Shown here piece by piece: positions 1 to 8,668 of a DNA stretch of 64,000 bases (position 1 is the stretch's first letter; each line of letters starts with the position of its first letter). The position numbers and the translations under genes were made by a program. The notes beneath the pieces are model-generated. The model did no database searches. It was not told the origin of the DNA and saw only the letters and a program-made list of their open reading frames with translations. The stretch covers positions 62,001 to 126,000 of the forward strand of contig JARLJA010000152.1 in NCBI GenBank assembly GCA_031291445.1. Direction: 5' to 3'. The DNA comes from Xanthobacteraceae bacterium (GTDB lineage Bacteria > Pseudomonadota > Alphaproteobacteria > Rhizobiales > Xanthobacteraceae).

Positions 1-252
1 GGGATTGCGTCGCAGATCTACCAGATCGCCAACAGCAATTCGACCAGCACCGGATCGCTGCAGACGCTGATCACCAACCTGCAGTCGCGGGACACCGACC
101 TTCAGACCCAGGTCAACGACATCGACAGCGCTGCGGCGACGTTCAAGACCCAGCTGCAGACCGAATACGCGAAATACCAGTCCGCGATCGAAACCGCCAA
201 CAACACGCTGACCTATCTCAATGATTTGCTCAATTCGAAGTCGAGTGGCTGA
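1..252 (+). CDS. fliD: Flagellar hook-associated protein 2 (filament cap), C-terminal end only
   Basis: The window opens inside an open frame that gives 83 residues before a TGA at 250-252. The residues are a Ser/Thr/Gln-rich amphipathic helix ending in TYLNDLLNSKSSG, which fits the C-terminal coiled coil of FliD, the cap at the filament tip that folds incoming flagellin. Its stop overlaps the ATG of the next gene, fliS, by one base, the usual fliD-fliS coupling. The diagnostic N-terminal part lies outside the window, so the name rests mainly on context. Confidence 0.75.
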   Translation, partial: GIASQIYQIANSNSTSTGSLQTLITNLQSRDTDLQTQVNDIDSAAATFKTQLQTEYAKYQSAIETANNTLTYLNDLLNSKSSG

Positions 253-674
253 TGACACAGAATTCAATGACCTACCGCGCCAACCAGGCCTATCGTAGCG
301 CTGCCGTCGCGGTTCCGCCGCTCAAGGCCATGGTGATGCTCTACGGTGGCGCGATCATCTTCCTGCAAAAGGCGCTGGATGCCCACGAGGCCCGTCGTTT
401 CGAGGAGGGCCACGACTACCTGATGCGGGCGACCGCCATCCTCCGCGGCCTGAGCCATCATCTCGACTTCGAGCGCGGCGGCGACATGGCCGATCGCCTC
501 TATCGGACCTACAATGCGCTGATCCTGGCGTGCCTGCGCTCCTATGGCCGGCCCCACGCCCGGGACAGCTTCCGGCGAATCATCGCCAGCCTCGCCGAAC
601 TGCGCGATGCGTGGCAGTTCGTCGACATGACCGCGGCCAAGCCCGGAAAGGCCGATTCGGCCACCCGACGCTGA
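252..674 (+). CDS. fliS: Flagellin export chaperone FliS
   Basis: This 140-residue all-helical protein carries the FliS hallmarks: an N-terminal Tyr-containing segment (YRANQAYRS, about residues 8-16), the PLKAMVMLYGGAI helix and a second helix with ALDAHEARRFEE. FliS binds the C-terminal disordered tail of flagellin in the cytoplasm, prevents early polymerisation and hands it to the export gate. The ATG overlaps the fliD stop by one base, so the two are probably translationally coupled. The length is close to the family norm of about 130 residues. Confidence 0.88.
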   Translation: MTQNSMTYRANQAYRSAAVAVPPLKAMVMLYGGAIIFLQKALDAHEARRFEEGHDYLMRATAILRGLSHHLDFERGGDMADRLYRTYNALILACLRSYGRPHARDSFRRIIASLAELRDAWQFVDMTAAKPGKADSATRR

Positions 675-854
675 GCCCGGAAGCCGCCCCGGCCGACCCG
701 AATCGCCGAGCTGGTTGTGCTTTCACGCAATAGTACCGTCGTCGGCGCCGCGCCGGCGGCGGCCGCCCGCGCTCGACGATCCACTGGAAATCGATTTCCG
801 CCTCGCCGCAAATGCTCTATGACAGCAGTGGCGGATGGCGGGATTGCGCGCGCG

Positions 855-1256
855 ATGGACATTGCGGAGTTCGAGGATCTGATCGATCGGCTGGGGGAGG
901 ATCTGTCCCGCTGGCCCGCCGGCCAACGCCAGGCTGCCGAGGAGCTTGTCGCATCGTCCACCGCGGCGCGGGGGCTGTATGAGGAAGCGCAGGCGCTGCG
1001 CCGGGCGCTGGCCGGTCCGCCGGTACGTGCACCGGCCGGGCTCGCCGACCGCATCGTCGCCGCGGCCGGCGAACTCGAGAAGGAGGCCGCGTCGCGCGGC
1101 GAGGGCGAGACAGCCGATGAACCCGCGGCGCTTGCTCACCCCGGCAGCGTCCTGCCGGCGTTGCTGCTGGTGATCTGCCTGTTGCCGGCGCTCGCCGCGC
1201 CGGAGCCGCAGCGCGCGCAACCCCATGGCGCCTCCCCCATCGGCGTGATGCTCTGA
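855..1256 (+). CDS. Small membrane-associated hypothetical protein
   Basis: I chose the ATG at 855 (MDIAEFEDL), giving 133 residues; an upstream ATG at 819 is possible but adds low-complexity sequence. The N-terminal half is acidic and helical with a RWPAGQ motif and a pattern (W-P, small-residue helices, then a Pro-rich linker PPVRAPAGL) resembling the cytoplasmic part of small anti-sigma-like proteins common in Rhizobiales. One hydrophobic segment (VLPALLLVICLLPALAA) near the C-terminus could span the membrane. No sigma factor gene is adjacent. It sits between fliS and flgD, but nothing links it to motility. Function unknown. Confidence 0.55.
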   Translation: MDIAEFEDLIDRLGEDLSRWPAGQRQAAEELVASSTAARGLYEEAQALRRALAGPPVRAPAGLADRIVAAAGELEKEAASRGEGETADEPAALAHPGSVLPALLLVICLLPALAAPEPQRAQPHGASPIGVML

Positions 1257-1546
1257 TTGATTCGGTCGCACCTCCCGGATCTCCGCCTTAGCGACTTCTG
1301 ACACCCCATTTTCGGCGCGGTCGTTCCGGTGCGCGGTCGTGCGCGCCGTCATCCGGTCGCGGCCCGCTCACCTGCGCCACCGCAACGCGCGAGCGGCAAA
1401 TTCTGCCGAGTAATCAAACGATTCCGCGGACGTGATTCCGCGCCTGAATTCGCCGCGCCACGCGTTTCATCGGCGAAGGACAATCAGCGACTTCTCCTGC
1501 CAACGCGTTCCGTCGCACGCCGCGACGAAGGACGCCGGAGCTTGCC

Positions 1547-2212
1547 ATGACGGTTTCCGCGACCACAGCCACCGCATCCACCGCGACCACCACGTCGTCT
1601 TCGAGTTCGTCATCGAGCTCGTCCCTGACTTCGGCGCAATTTCTCAACCTGCTGGTCAGCGAATTGAAGAATCAGGATCCGCTGAACGCGACCAGCACGA
1701 CCGACTTCATCAACCAGCTCACCTCGTACGCCAACTACACCGAGCAACAATCGCTCAACAGCAACATGAGCTCGCTGGCGAGTTCGTTCTCGAGCCTCGT
1801 GACGCTGAACTCGGTCAACTACATCGGCCACACCGTCGAAGCGAAGACCGACACCGCCACGCTCAGCAACGGCTCGGCGACGTTCGGCTATTCGCTGTCG
1901 TCGGCTGCATCCAACGTCTCGATCGCCGTCAAGGACTCGTCGGGCAACACGGTGTGGACCGGCTCGGGCTCCGGCAATGCGGGATCGAACACCTTCACCT
2001 GGGACGGCAAGAACTCGAGCGGCACCCAGCTCAGCGACGGTGGCCAGTACACCATCTCGGTGACCGCGACCGACTCCGCTGGAAATTCGGTCTTCAACTA
2101 CGCCACTGTGACCGGAAAGGTCACCGGCATCGACACCTCGACGAGCACGCCAACGCTCACGGTCGACGGCGTGTCCGTCAGCGCGAGCAACATCATCGGC
2201 GTCACGTCGTGA
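1547..2212 (+). CDS. flgD: Flagellar hook capping / hook assembly scaffold protein FlgD
   Basis: The 221-residue product has the FlgD N-terminal core FLNLLVSELKNQDPLNAT (about residues 30-47) followed by TTDFINQL, the conserved segment needed for hook capping. The C-terminal half is a Ser/Gly/Thr-rich beta domain of the FlgD Ig/Tudor type. FlgD caps the growing hook so that FlgE subunits can add, and is then lost. A run of ten serines at residues 17-26 precedes the core and is probably a disordered export signal. flgE follows 19 bases downstream, so the pair is very likely co-transcribed. Confidence 0.9.
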   Translation: MTVSATTATASTATTTSSSSSSSSSSLTSAQFLNLLVSELKNQDPLNATSTTDFINQLTSYANYTEQQSLNSNMSSLASSFSSLVTLNSVNYIGHTVEAKTDTATLSNGSATFGYSLSSAASNVSIAVKDSSGNTVWTGSGSGNAGSNTFTWDGKNSSGTQLSDGGQYTISVTATDSAGNSVFNYATVTGKVTGIDTSTSTPTLTVDGVSVSASNIIGVTS

Positions 2213-2231
2213 CCAGCTTCGGAGTTCGATC

Positions 2232-3497
2232 ATGAGTCTCACCGGCGCACTGTCCTCTGCGATTTCGGCGCTCAGCGCCCAGAGCCAATCGCTGTCGATG
2301 ATCAGCGACAACATCTCGAATTCGGACACCACCGGCTACAAGACCACGTCGGCGATGTTCGACGATCTGGTGACGGCGTCGAGCAATTCGAGCTCCTATG
2401 CCTCCGGCGGTGTCACGGTGTCGGGGCGGGCCAACATCACCCAGCAGGGGCTGCTGGCGGCGACCACCAATGCCACCGACGTCGCCATCCAGGGCAACGG
2501 CTTCTTCACGGTGGCCGACGCCACCTCGGGCGGCACCACCTCCTATACCCGCAACGGCGCCTTCACCACCGACACCAACGGCTATTTGGTCAACAACGGC
2601 GAATATCTCGAGGGTTGGCGCACCGACTCGAGCGGAAACGTCGTCGGCGAAGCCAGCGCCGCCAACCTGCAGACCATCAACACCAAGGTCGAAGCGACCA
2701 CCGGCAGCGCCACCACCAAGACCTCGTTCGCCCTCAATCTGCCGTCGGATGCGTCCACCGGTGCGACCTTCACCAGCTCGATGACGGTCTATGATTCGCT
2801 CGGAACCGCGAACTCGCTCCAGGTCACGTGGAAGAAGACCGGTTCGAATGCCTGGAGCGCCAGCTTCGGCAATCCGACCCTGTCGTCGGACTCGAGCACG
2901 ACCACGGGCACCGCCAGCGGCTCGGTCGCCATCACCTTCAACAGCGACGGATCGCTTGCCAGCACCAGCCCGAGCCCGCCGACCGTCTCGGTGTCGGGCT
3001 GGACCGACGGCGCGGCCAACAGCACCGTCACGCTCAATCTCGGCACCGCGGGCAAGACCGACGGCCTGACCCAGTACGCCTCGGGCGAGACCACGCCGTC
3101 GATTACCACCACCAGCATAAACTCCGATGGCCTCGCCTTCGGCACGCTGAGCAGCATCGCAATCGGCAAGAACGGGGTGGTCGACGCCACCTATTCCAAC
3201 GGCCAGACCGTCGCGATCTACAAGATCGCGGTCGCGACGTTCAGCGACCCCAATGGCCTCTCGGCCCAAAGCGACGGGATGTATTCGTCGACCGTCGAAT
3301 CCGGCAGCGCCTCGCTGCACACCTCGGGCAGCAACGGCGCCGGCACCATCTACGGCAGCGAGCTCGAATCCAGCACGACCGACACCAGCGGCCAGTTCAG
3401 CAACATGATCTCGGCCCAGCAGGCCTATTCGGCGGCGTCGCAGGTCATCACGACGGTCAACAAGATGTTCGACACGCTCGTTTCGGCGATGAGGTAG
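2232..3497 (+). CDS. flgE: Flagellar hook protein FlgE
   Basis: This is a 421-residue axial protein. Residues 25-37 (SDNISNSDTTGYK) are the flagellar rod/hook N-terminal signature, and the C-terminus (AQQAYSAASQVITTVNKMF) is the matching heptad-rich helix that pairs with it in the D0 domain. The middle is Ser/Thr/Gly-rich beta structure, typical of the exposed D1-D2 domains. FlgE polymerises into the universal joint between rod and filament. The length is average for alphaproteobacterial hooks. It follows flgD closely, and a small ORF starts only 3 bases after its stop. Confidence 0.93.
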   Translation: MSLTGALSSAISALSAQSQSLSMISDNISNSDTTGYKTTSAMFDDLVTASSNSSSYASGGVTVSGRANITQQGLLAATTNATDVAIQGNGFFTVADATSGGTTSYTRNGAFTTDTNGYLVNNGEYLEGWRTDSSGNVVGEASAANLQTINTKVEATTGSATTKTSFALNLPSDASTGATFTSSMTVYDSLGTANSLQVTWKKTGSNAWSASFGNPTLSSDSSTTTGTASGSVAITFNSDGSLASTSPSPPTVSVSGWTDGAANSTVTLNLGTAGKTDGLTQYASGETTPSITTTSINSDGLAFGTLSSIAIGKNGVVDATYSNGQTVAIYKIAVATFSDPNGLSAQSDGMYSSTVESGSASLHTSGSNGAGTIYGSELESSTTDTSGQFSNMISAQQAYSAASQVITTVNKMFDTLVSAMR

Positions 3498-3499
3498 CC

Positions 3500-3766
3500 A
3501 TGTCCGGCACGAACGGTCGATCCGGCGACGAGAAGCTGCTGCGCAGGTTGCGGCGCCTGACGGCTCGCGCCGACGCCGTCAAAGCAGACGACCGGGCACA
3601 GCTGATCGCCCTGCTGGACGACGTCGAAGCGGTCCGGCAGGCGCTGGTTCGTGAATGTGCGCGGCTCGACGAGGAGATCAGGCGCGCGACGGTCAGGATC
3701 ACCGCGATCACGGCTTATGCGCGTGGCCCACGCTTCGCTCCCAGGCCCGGTCGCAGCAGACATTAG
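3500..3766 (+). CDS. Small helical protein between hook genes, possible flagellar chaperone
   Basis: The ATG at 3500 follows the flgE stop by two bases and opens an 88-residue, Arg- and Leu-rich helical protein (for example RLRRLTARADAV, LLDDVEAVRQALV) with heptad-like spacing. It has no signal peptide and no membrane segment. Size, charge and position between flgE and flgK resemble small cytosolic type III export chaperones of the FlgN/FliT kind, but no diagnostic motif is visible, so the role is an inference from context. It is probably translated from the same message as flgE and the next gene. Confidence 0.6.
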   Translation: MSGTNGRSGDEKLLRRLRRLTARADAVKADDRAQLIALLDDVEAVRQALVRECARLDEEIRRATVRITAITAYARGPRFAPRPGRSRH

Positions 3767-3785
3767 CATCAACGGAAGGGACATC

Positions 3786-4244
3786 ATGACACCGCAACGC
3801 CATATCAAGACCAGTCGTCCCGCCGACGACGATCTGCGCGCGAGGGCTCTGATCGCGCTGATCGATGATCTGATCTCGGTCGTCGCCGAGGAAAACGCAG
3901 AGCTCGCCAAGGGATTGCCGGCCTCGCGCCTCAAGCAGGTCGACGAGAAGAGCCGGCTGGCGGACCGGTTCGAGAAATGCGTGGCGGAGTGCGCGACCAG
4001 GACCGTCAGCCTCAACGTGCAGGACCGGATGCTGCGCGAACAGCTGATGGAGCGAATCCTGCGGCTGCGCGCCGCGATGGACGAGAACGTGATGCGGCTT
4101 CGCGCGGCGATTGAGGCCAGCAACCGCCGGATCGAGGCTGTGATGATGGCGATCCGCGAGCAGATTGCCAACTCCTCACCCTACGGCGCCGGGGGCCGCC
4201 GCACCACGCGTGCGATGTCCTGCGGCACCAATGTCCGGGCCTGA
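3786..4244 (+). CDS. FlgN-like flagellar export chaperone candidate
   Basis: The ATG at 3786, with an AGGGA-type ribosome site just upstream, gives 152 residues, almost entirely helical. A central coiled coil (about residues 30-125: IDDLISVVAEENAELAKG, then RMLREQLMERILRLRAAM) matches the FlgN architecture, in which long helices bind the C-terminal helices of FlgK and FlgL and keep them export-competent. It lies directly before flgK, the usual place for flgN. The C-terminal 20 residues are basic and Gly/Arg-rich. The family call is from fold pattern and neighbourhood, not from a unique motif. Confidence 0.6.
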   Translation: MTPQRHIKTSRPADDDLRARALIALIDDLISVVAEENAELAKGLPASRLKQVDEKSRLADRFEKCVAECATRTVSLNVQDRMLREQLMERILRLRAAMDENVMRLRAAIEASNRRIEAVMMAIREQIANSSPYGAGGRRTTRAMSCGTNVRA

Positions 4245-4271
4245 TCGGTCCGCAATCGTCAGGAGGTCGCC

Positions 4272-6044
4272 GTGTCGCTCGACATAGCGCGGACTATCGC
4301 GTTCAGCGGGCTGTCGGCGGCGCAGGTCCAGATCAGCGTCGCCTCGGCCAACATTTCGAACGCCGACACCACCGGCTACACGGAAAAGACCGCGAACCTG
4401 TCGAGCAACGTGACCGCCGGCGTCGGTACCGGCGTCACCGTGACCGGCATTACCAGCACCGTCGACAAGCTCCTCCTGAAGTCGTTGGTGGGGGCGAACT
4501 CCGATCTCGGCGCCGCCGACACCACAAATACCTATCTCAGCCAGCTTGAAGATCTCTACGGCAGCACCTCGAGCTCGAGCAGTTCATCGACCGGAACGTC
4601 GCTGGCCAACACCATCGCGTCGTTCGAAACGGCGCTGTCGTCGCTTTCGAGCACGCCCGGCAGCGCGTCGCTGCAGTCGAGCGCCGTCAGCGCGCTCGAC
4701 GACGTGGCGAGCCAGCTGCGGGAAACCTCGAGCAGCATTCAGAAGCTGCGCGGCAATGCCGACCAGGACATCGCCTCGTCGGTCGATACCGTCAATACCG
4801 ACCTGCAGCAGATCGCGAGCCTCAACGCCGAGATCAAGCAGGAGGCCGCGTCCGGTCAGTCGACGGCGGACCTCGAGGACCAGCGCAACACGGCGCTGCA
4901 GGACGTCGCCTCGAAGATGAACGTCAGCTACTACACGACGTCGAGCGGCGATCTCCAGGTCTATACCTCGTCGGGACAGGCGCTGGTCGACAGCAGCGCG
5001 CATACGCTGAGCTATACTGCGGCCGCTGACGTCACGGCGTCGACCACCTACAGCGCGGGCTCGTCGAGTGGATTCAGCGGGATCACCGTCAACGGGGTCG
5101 ACATCACCTCGCAGATCACGTCGGGCAAGATCGGCGCCCTGGTCACGCTGCGGGACACGACGCTGCCGGCAGCGCAGTCTCAGCTCGACCAGCTCGCGAA
5201 CAAGCTCTCGTCCAGCCTCAATGCGGTGTCCAACGAGGGCACGTCGGTGCCGCCGCCGGCCAGCCTGACCGGAACCACGACCGTCAGCAGCTCGACGACG
5301 CTGTCGGCCAGCGGCACGGTCCGCGTCGCCGTGGCGGATTCGAGCGGAAACCTGGTTTCCTACAAGGATCTCGACCTGTCGTCCTATGCGACGGTCGGCG
5401 ATCTGGTCACCGCGCTCAACGGCATTTCTGGCGTGTCGGCGTCGATCGATTCCAGCGGTCATCTCTCGATCGCGGCGACCGGCTCGGGCGACGGCATTGC
5501 CATCAACACCATGACGAGTTCGGTCGGCAGTTCCGGACAGGGCTTCTCCGACTATTTCGGGCTCAACGACCTCGTCACCGGCACCGGCGCCTCGGATTTC
5601 GCCGTCCGCAGCGACATATTGTCGGGCTCGGCGCAGCTGCCGACCGCAACGCTGGATTCGTCCAGCACGCTGACGACCGGCAGCTCGGTGCTGTCGTCCG
5701 GTTCCGCCACGGTCGTCAATGCGCTTTACGACACGCTGACCACGTCGACCAGCTTCGCCGCCGCCGGCGGGCTCGGCGCCACCACGGGTTCGTTCACCGA
5801 CTACGCCGCCGCGATCGTCTCCAACGTGGCGAGCAAGGCTTCCCAGGCTTCCTCAACGTACACCGCCAAAGAGACCGCACAGTCGACCTACGCCAGCTCG
5901 CTGTCCTCGGAATCGGGGGTCAATCTCGACGAGGAGTCGGCGCGGTTGAGCTCGCTGCAGAACGAGTATTCCGCCGCGTCCGAACTCATCCAGGTGGTCG
6001 ATTCGATGTTCTCGTCGCTCGTCACCGCGATCCAGTCGGGTTGA
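4272..6044 (+). CDS. flgK: Flagellar hook-associated protein 1 FlgK
   Basis: A GTG start at 4272 is set by a full AGGAGG at 4261-4266. The 590-residue product begins with the axial-protein signature SANISNADTTGYTEK (about residues 25-39) and ends with the paired helix LQNEYSAASELIQVVDSMF. Residues 100-240 carry the FlgK coiled-coil core (ALSSLSSTPGSASLQ, then DLEDQRNTALQDVASKMN). FlgK is the first junction ring between hook and filament. A poly-Ser stretch near residues 99-107 is a low-complexity insertion like that of FlgD. flgL follows 12 bases downstream. Confidence 0.92.
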   Translation: MSLDIARTIAFSGLSAAQVQISVASANISNADTTGYTEKTANLSSNVTAGVGTGVTVTGITSTVDKLLLKSLVGANSDLGAADTTNTYLSQLEDLYGSTSSSSSSSTGTSLANTIASFETALSSLSSTPGSASLQSSAVSALDDVASQLRETSSSIQKLRGNADQDIASSVDTVNTDLQQIASLNAEIKQEAASGQSTADLEDQRNTALQDVASKMNVSYYTTSSGDLQVYTSSGQALVDSSAHTLSYTAAADVTASTTYSAGSSSGFSGITVNGVDITSQITSGKIGALVTLRDTTLPAAQSQLDQLANKLSSSLNAVSNEGTSVPPPASLTGTTTVSSSTTLSASGTVRVAVADSSGNLVSYKDLDLSSYATVGDLVTALNGISGVSASIDSSGHLSIAATGSGDGIAINTMTSSVGSSGQGFSDYFGLNDLVTGTGASDFAVRSDILSGSAQLPTATLDSSSTLTTGSSVLSSGSATVVNALYDTLTTSTSFAAAGGLGATTGSFTDYAAAIVSNVASKASQASSTYTAKETAQSTYASSLSSESGVNLDEESARLSSLQNEYSAASELIQVVDSMFSSLVTAIQSG

Positions 6045-6056
6045 GGAGGGTACATC

Positions 6057-6965
6057 ATGGTCATGCGGGTCGCCACATTCGCGCAGTCGGACCAGATGAT
6101 CGCCGCGGCATTGCGCACGCAGGCGGTCATGGCCAACGAGCAGATCCAAGAGTCGTCCGGGCTGACCTCGTCGGATCTCGCCGGCTACGGCTCCGATTCC
6201 CAGCGCGTCGTCAATCTCCAGGTCTCGGTGACGCGATCTCAATCCTACATTGATTCCGCGTCGCTCGCCGACAGCAAGGTCCAAGTGATGTATTCGGCGG
6301 TCGGGTCGATGACCGACATCATCACCAGCCTGCGCTCCCAGCTCAGCGCCGCGACCACCGGCAGCAGCAGCGAAACGGCGTCGGTGATCAACTCCGCCCA
6401 GCAGATGCTGACCGAGATGGGTTCGCTGCTGAACACCCAGTATGACGGCGAATACGTGTTCGGCGGAGCCAGCACCTCGACAGCGCCGGTCGACCTGTCG
6501 AGCTTTTCGTCGGGAACCGGGTCGACCACCACGGCGGACACCAGCTACTACAAGGGCGATCACGAGGTTGCCTCGGTGCGGGTCGCCGACGACCAGACAG
6601 TGTCCTATGGCGTCACCGCCGACAATTCGGCGTTCGAGCAGGTCATGCGGGTGCTGAAATTCGTCGCCAACAGCTCGTCGCTGTCGTCGACGGACATCAC
6701 CAACGCGCTCAATCTCGCCAGCAACGCGTTGGACGCCACCACCACGGTGCAGGCCAAGCTGTCGAATTCCGCGTCGCAGATCGAAGCGGCGAGTTCCCGC
6801 CAGAGCGACTACCAGAGCTATGCCAAGACGCTGTCCAGCGACCTGACCAGCGTCGACGTGGCGGCCGTCACGGCGCAGCTCTCGACCTACCAGTCGCAGC
6901 TGACCGCATCCTACTCGGCGATCTCCAAGATCCAGAGCCTGAGCCTGGCGAGCTATCTGAAATAG
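6057..6965 (+). CDS. flgL: Flagellar hook-associated protein 3 FlgL
   Basis: This 302-residue protein is flagellin-like: N-terminal and C-terminal helical regions bracket a short beta region that includes TQYDGEYVFGGAST (about residues 126-139), the FlgL counterpart of the GxYLFAG motif seen in the family. It forms the second junction ring, to which flagellin is added. A GAGGAGGG ribosome site (6045-6051) precedes the ATG. No terminator is evident in the 172 bases before the next gene, which is functionally unrelated, so the flagellar block probably ends here. Confidence 0.9.
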   Translation: MVMRVATFAQSDQMIAAALRTQAVMANEQIQESSGLTSSDLAGYGSDSQRVVNLQVSVTRSQSYIDSASLADSKVQVMYSAVGSMTDIITSLRSQLSAATTGSSSETASVINSAQQMLTEMGSLLNTQYDGEYVFGGASTSTAPVDLSSFSSGTGSTTTADTSYYKGDHEVASVRVADDQTVSYGVTADNSAFEQVMRVLKFVANSSSLSSTDITNALNLASNALDATTTVQAKLSNSASQIEAASSRQSDYQSYAKTLSSDLTSVDVAAVTAQLSTYQSQLTASYSAISKIQSLSLASYLK

Positions 6966-7137
6966 CTGCGGTCGCTCTGGGCAGGCGTCGGTCGTCCACA
7001 CCGTCGGCGCGGCCGGGCAGCCGGAAGGTCCGGCACGGACGCCGCGCGTCAACCCGACAGGTTTCGGTCTTTTCTTTGGCGGCCCGGTACGTCATGCTGG
7101 CGCAAGGGCGTCGCAGCGCATCGGTGGACCGCAGACC

Positions 7138-8607
7138 ATGACGTTGGTGTCCTCGTTCTTCACGCGTGTCCGGCAGCATCCGGAGCGGATCGCCATCGTC
7201 GAGCCCGGCGGCCCCCGTGTGACCTACGGCGCTTTGGCCCGGATGATCTGCGACTACGCCGCGTATTTCCGGTCGGCGGGGGTCGGCTCTGGTGACCGTA
7301 TCCTGGTCACGCTCAAGGTCGAGATCGCGCTTTATGCCAGCCTGTACGCACTGTGGAGCCTCGGCGCGGTGGTGGTGTTTCCAGAGCCGGCGATGGGGCT
7401 CACCGGGCTGCGCCACGCCGCCGGCATCCGCATCGACGCCTGGCTCGCGCCACCGGTGTGGCGCGCGATCGGTCAGTTGTTTCCGGAACTCCGGCGCATT
7501 CGGCGCGGCCTGTCGCCGCCCGCCGCGGCGGACGGCGCGCGCAGCGGGCCGCTCGACGCCGACCGGCTGTCCGCGACGGTGACGTCCGCCGCGGCCGTGG
7601 CTGACGAAGCGCCCGGGCTGATTTTCTTCACCAGCGGTTCGACCGGGCGGCCGAAGGCGATCGTCTACAGCCACACTTTCATCAAGGACCAGGGACGTGG
7701 TCTCGAGCCGCTGTTCCGCCCAAATCCGGGCGAGGTCGATCTCGTCGCCTTTCCGCTGTTCGTGCTCGAGTGTCTGGATCTCGGCTCGACCAATGTCCTG
7801 CCCAACTGGGATCTTCGCAAGCCGCGGACCGCCAGCCTCGATGCCATCCTGCGCCATGCCCGCGCCGAGGGCGTGACGCGGCTCCTGCTGCAACCGGCGC
7901 TGTGCGAGCGTCTGGTCGACAAGACAATTCCGCCCGCGGTGCGCGCGGTGCTGACCGGCGGAGGCCCGGTGTTTCCGGATCTGCTGCGCCGGCTGGCGGA
8001 CAAGGTGCCCGAGGTCTACTCGATCTACGGCTCGACCGAAGCCGAGCCCATCGCGCATATCACCGCCGCCGAGATCACGCCGGCCGACTGGGACGCCATG
8101 GACGCCGGCGCGGGCATCCTCACCGGCTCGCCGGTCAGTCAGCTTCGGGTCCGGATCGTCGACGACGAGATCCAGGTCACCGGGCCGAACGTCAACAAGG
8201 GTTATCTCGATCCGGCGCAAAATGCCTCGACCAAACAGATCGACGGCGAGGGCGTGGTCTGGCATCGCACCGGCGATGCCGGACGGATCGACGCGCAGGG
8301 ACGGTTATGGCTGCTGGGTCGGCTCGAAGGCAGGATCGGCGGGCTGTTTCCGTTCGGCGTCGAAACGGTGGCCCGGCGCTGGCCCGATGTCCGCAGCGCG
8401 GCACTTTGCGCCGGTCCCGACGGGGCGCCGGTTCTGGCGTTGACCGGGGCGGCGGCTTCGCTCGACGACTGGCGGCGTCGCGCGCGCGAGCTCGGAATCG
8501 ATCAGGTGATCCTGCTCGATGACATGCCGCTCGATCGCCGGCACGCTTCCAAGATCGAATATGTCCGGCTGCGGCGGCTCCTGGAGAAGACGTCGGCGAC
8601 GCGGTGA
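7138..8607 (+). CDS. AMP-forming acyl-CoA synthetase/ligase family enzyme (OleC-like)
   Basis: This 489-residue ANL-family adenylating enzyme has the phosphate loop FFTSGSTGRPKAI at about residues 163-175, the A5 motif IYGSTEAEP (296-304) and the hinge TGDAG. The C-terminal lysine lies in DRRHASKIEY, which replaces the usual PxxxxGK and resembles OleC-type olefin beta-lactone synthetases and related long-chain ligases. It would adenylate a carboxylate with ATP; the substrate cannot be read from the sequence. It is shorter than typical acyl-CoA ligases (about 540). The next gene is convergent. Confidence 0.75.
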   Translation: MTLVSSFFTRVRQHPERIAIVEPGGPRVTYGALARMICDYAAYFRSAGVGSGDRILVTLKVEIALYASLYALWSLGAVVVFPEPAMGLTGLRHAAGIRIDAWLAPPVWRAIGQLFPELRRIRRGLSPPAAADGARSGPLDADRLSATVTSAAAVADEAPGLIFFTSGSTGRPKAIVYSHTFIKDQGRGLEPLFRPNPGEVDLVAFPLFVLECLDLGSTNVLPNWDLRKPRTASLDAILRHARAEGVTRLLLQPALCERLVDKTIPPAVRAVLTGGGPVFPDLLRRLADKVPEVYSIYGSTEAEPIAHITAAEITPADWDAMDAGAGILTGSPVSQLRVRIVDDEIQVTGPNVNKGYLDPAQNASTKQIDGEGVVWHRTGDAGRIDAQGRLWLLGRLEGRIGGLFPFGVETVARRWPDVRSAALCAGPDGAPVLALTGAAASLDDWRRRARELGIDQVILLDDMPLDRRHASKIEYVRLRRLLEKTSATR

Positions 8608-8668
8608 TGGCACCATCTCGGACCGGCGACGGATCGCGCGCCTCGCCTCGCGACCCGCGCGGCATCTT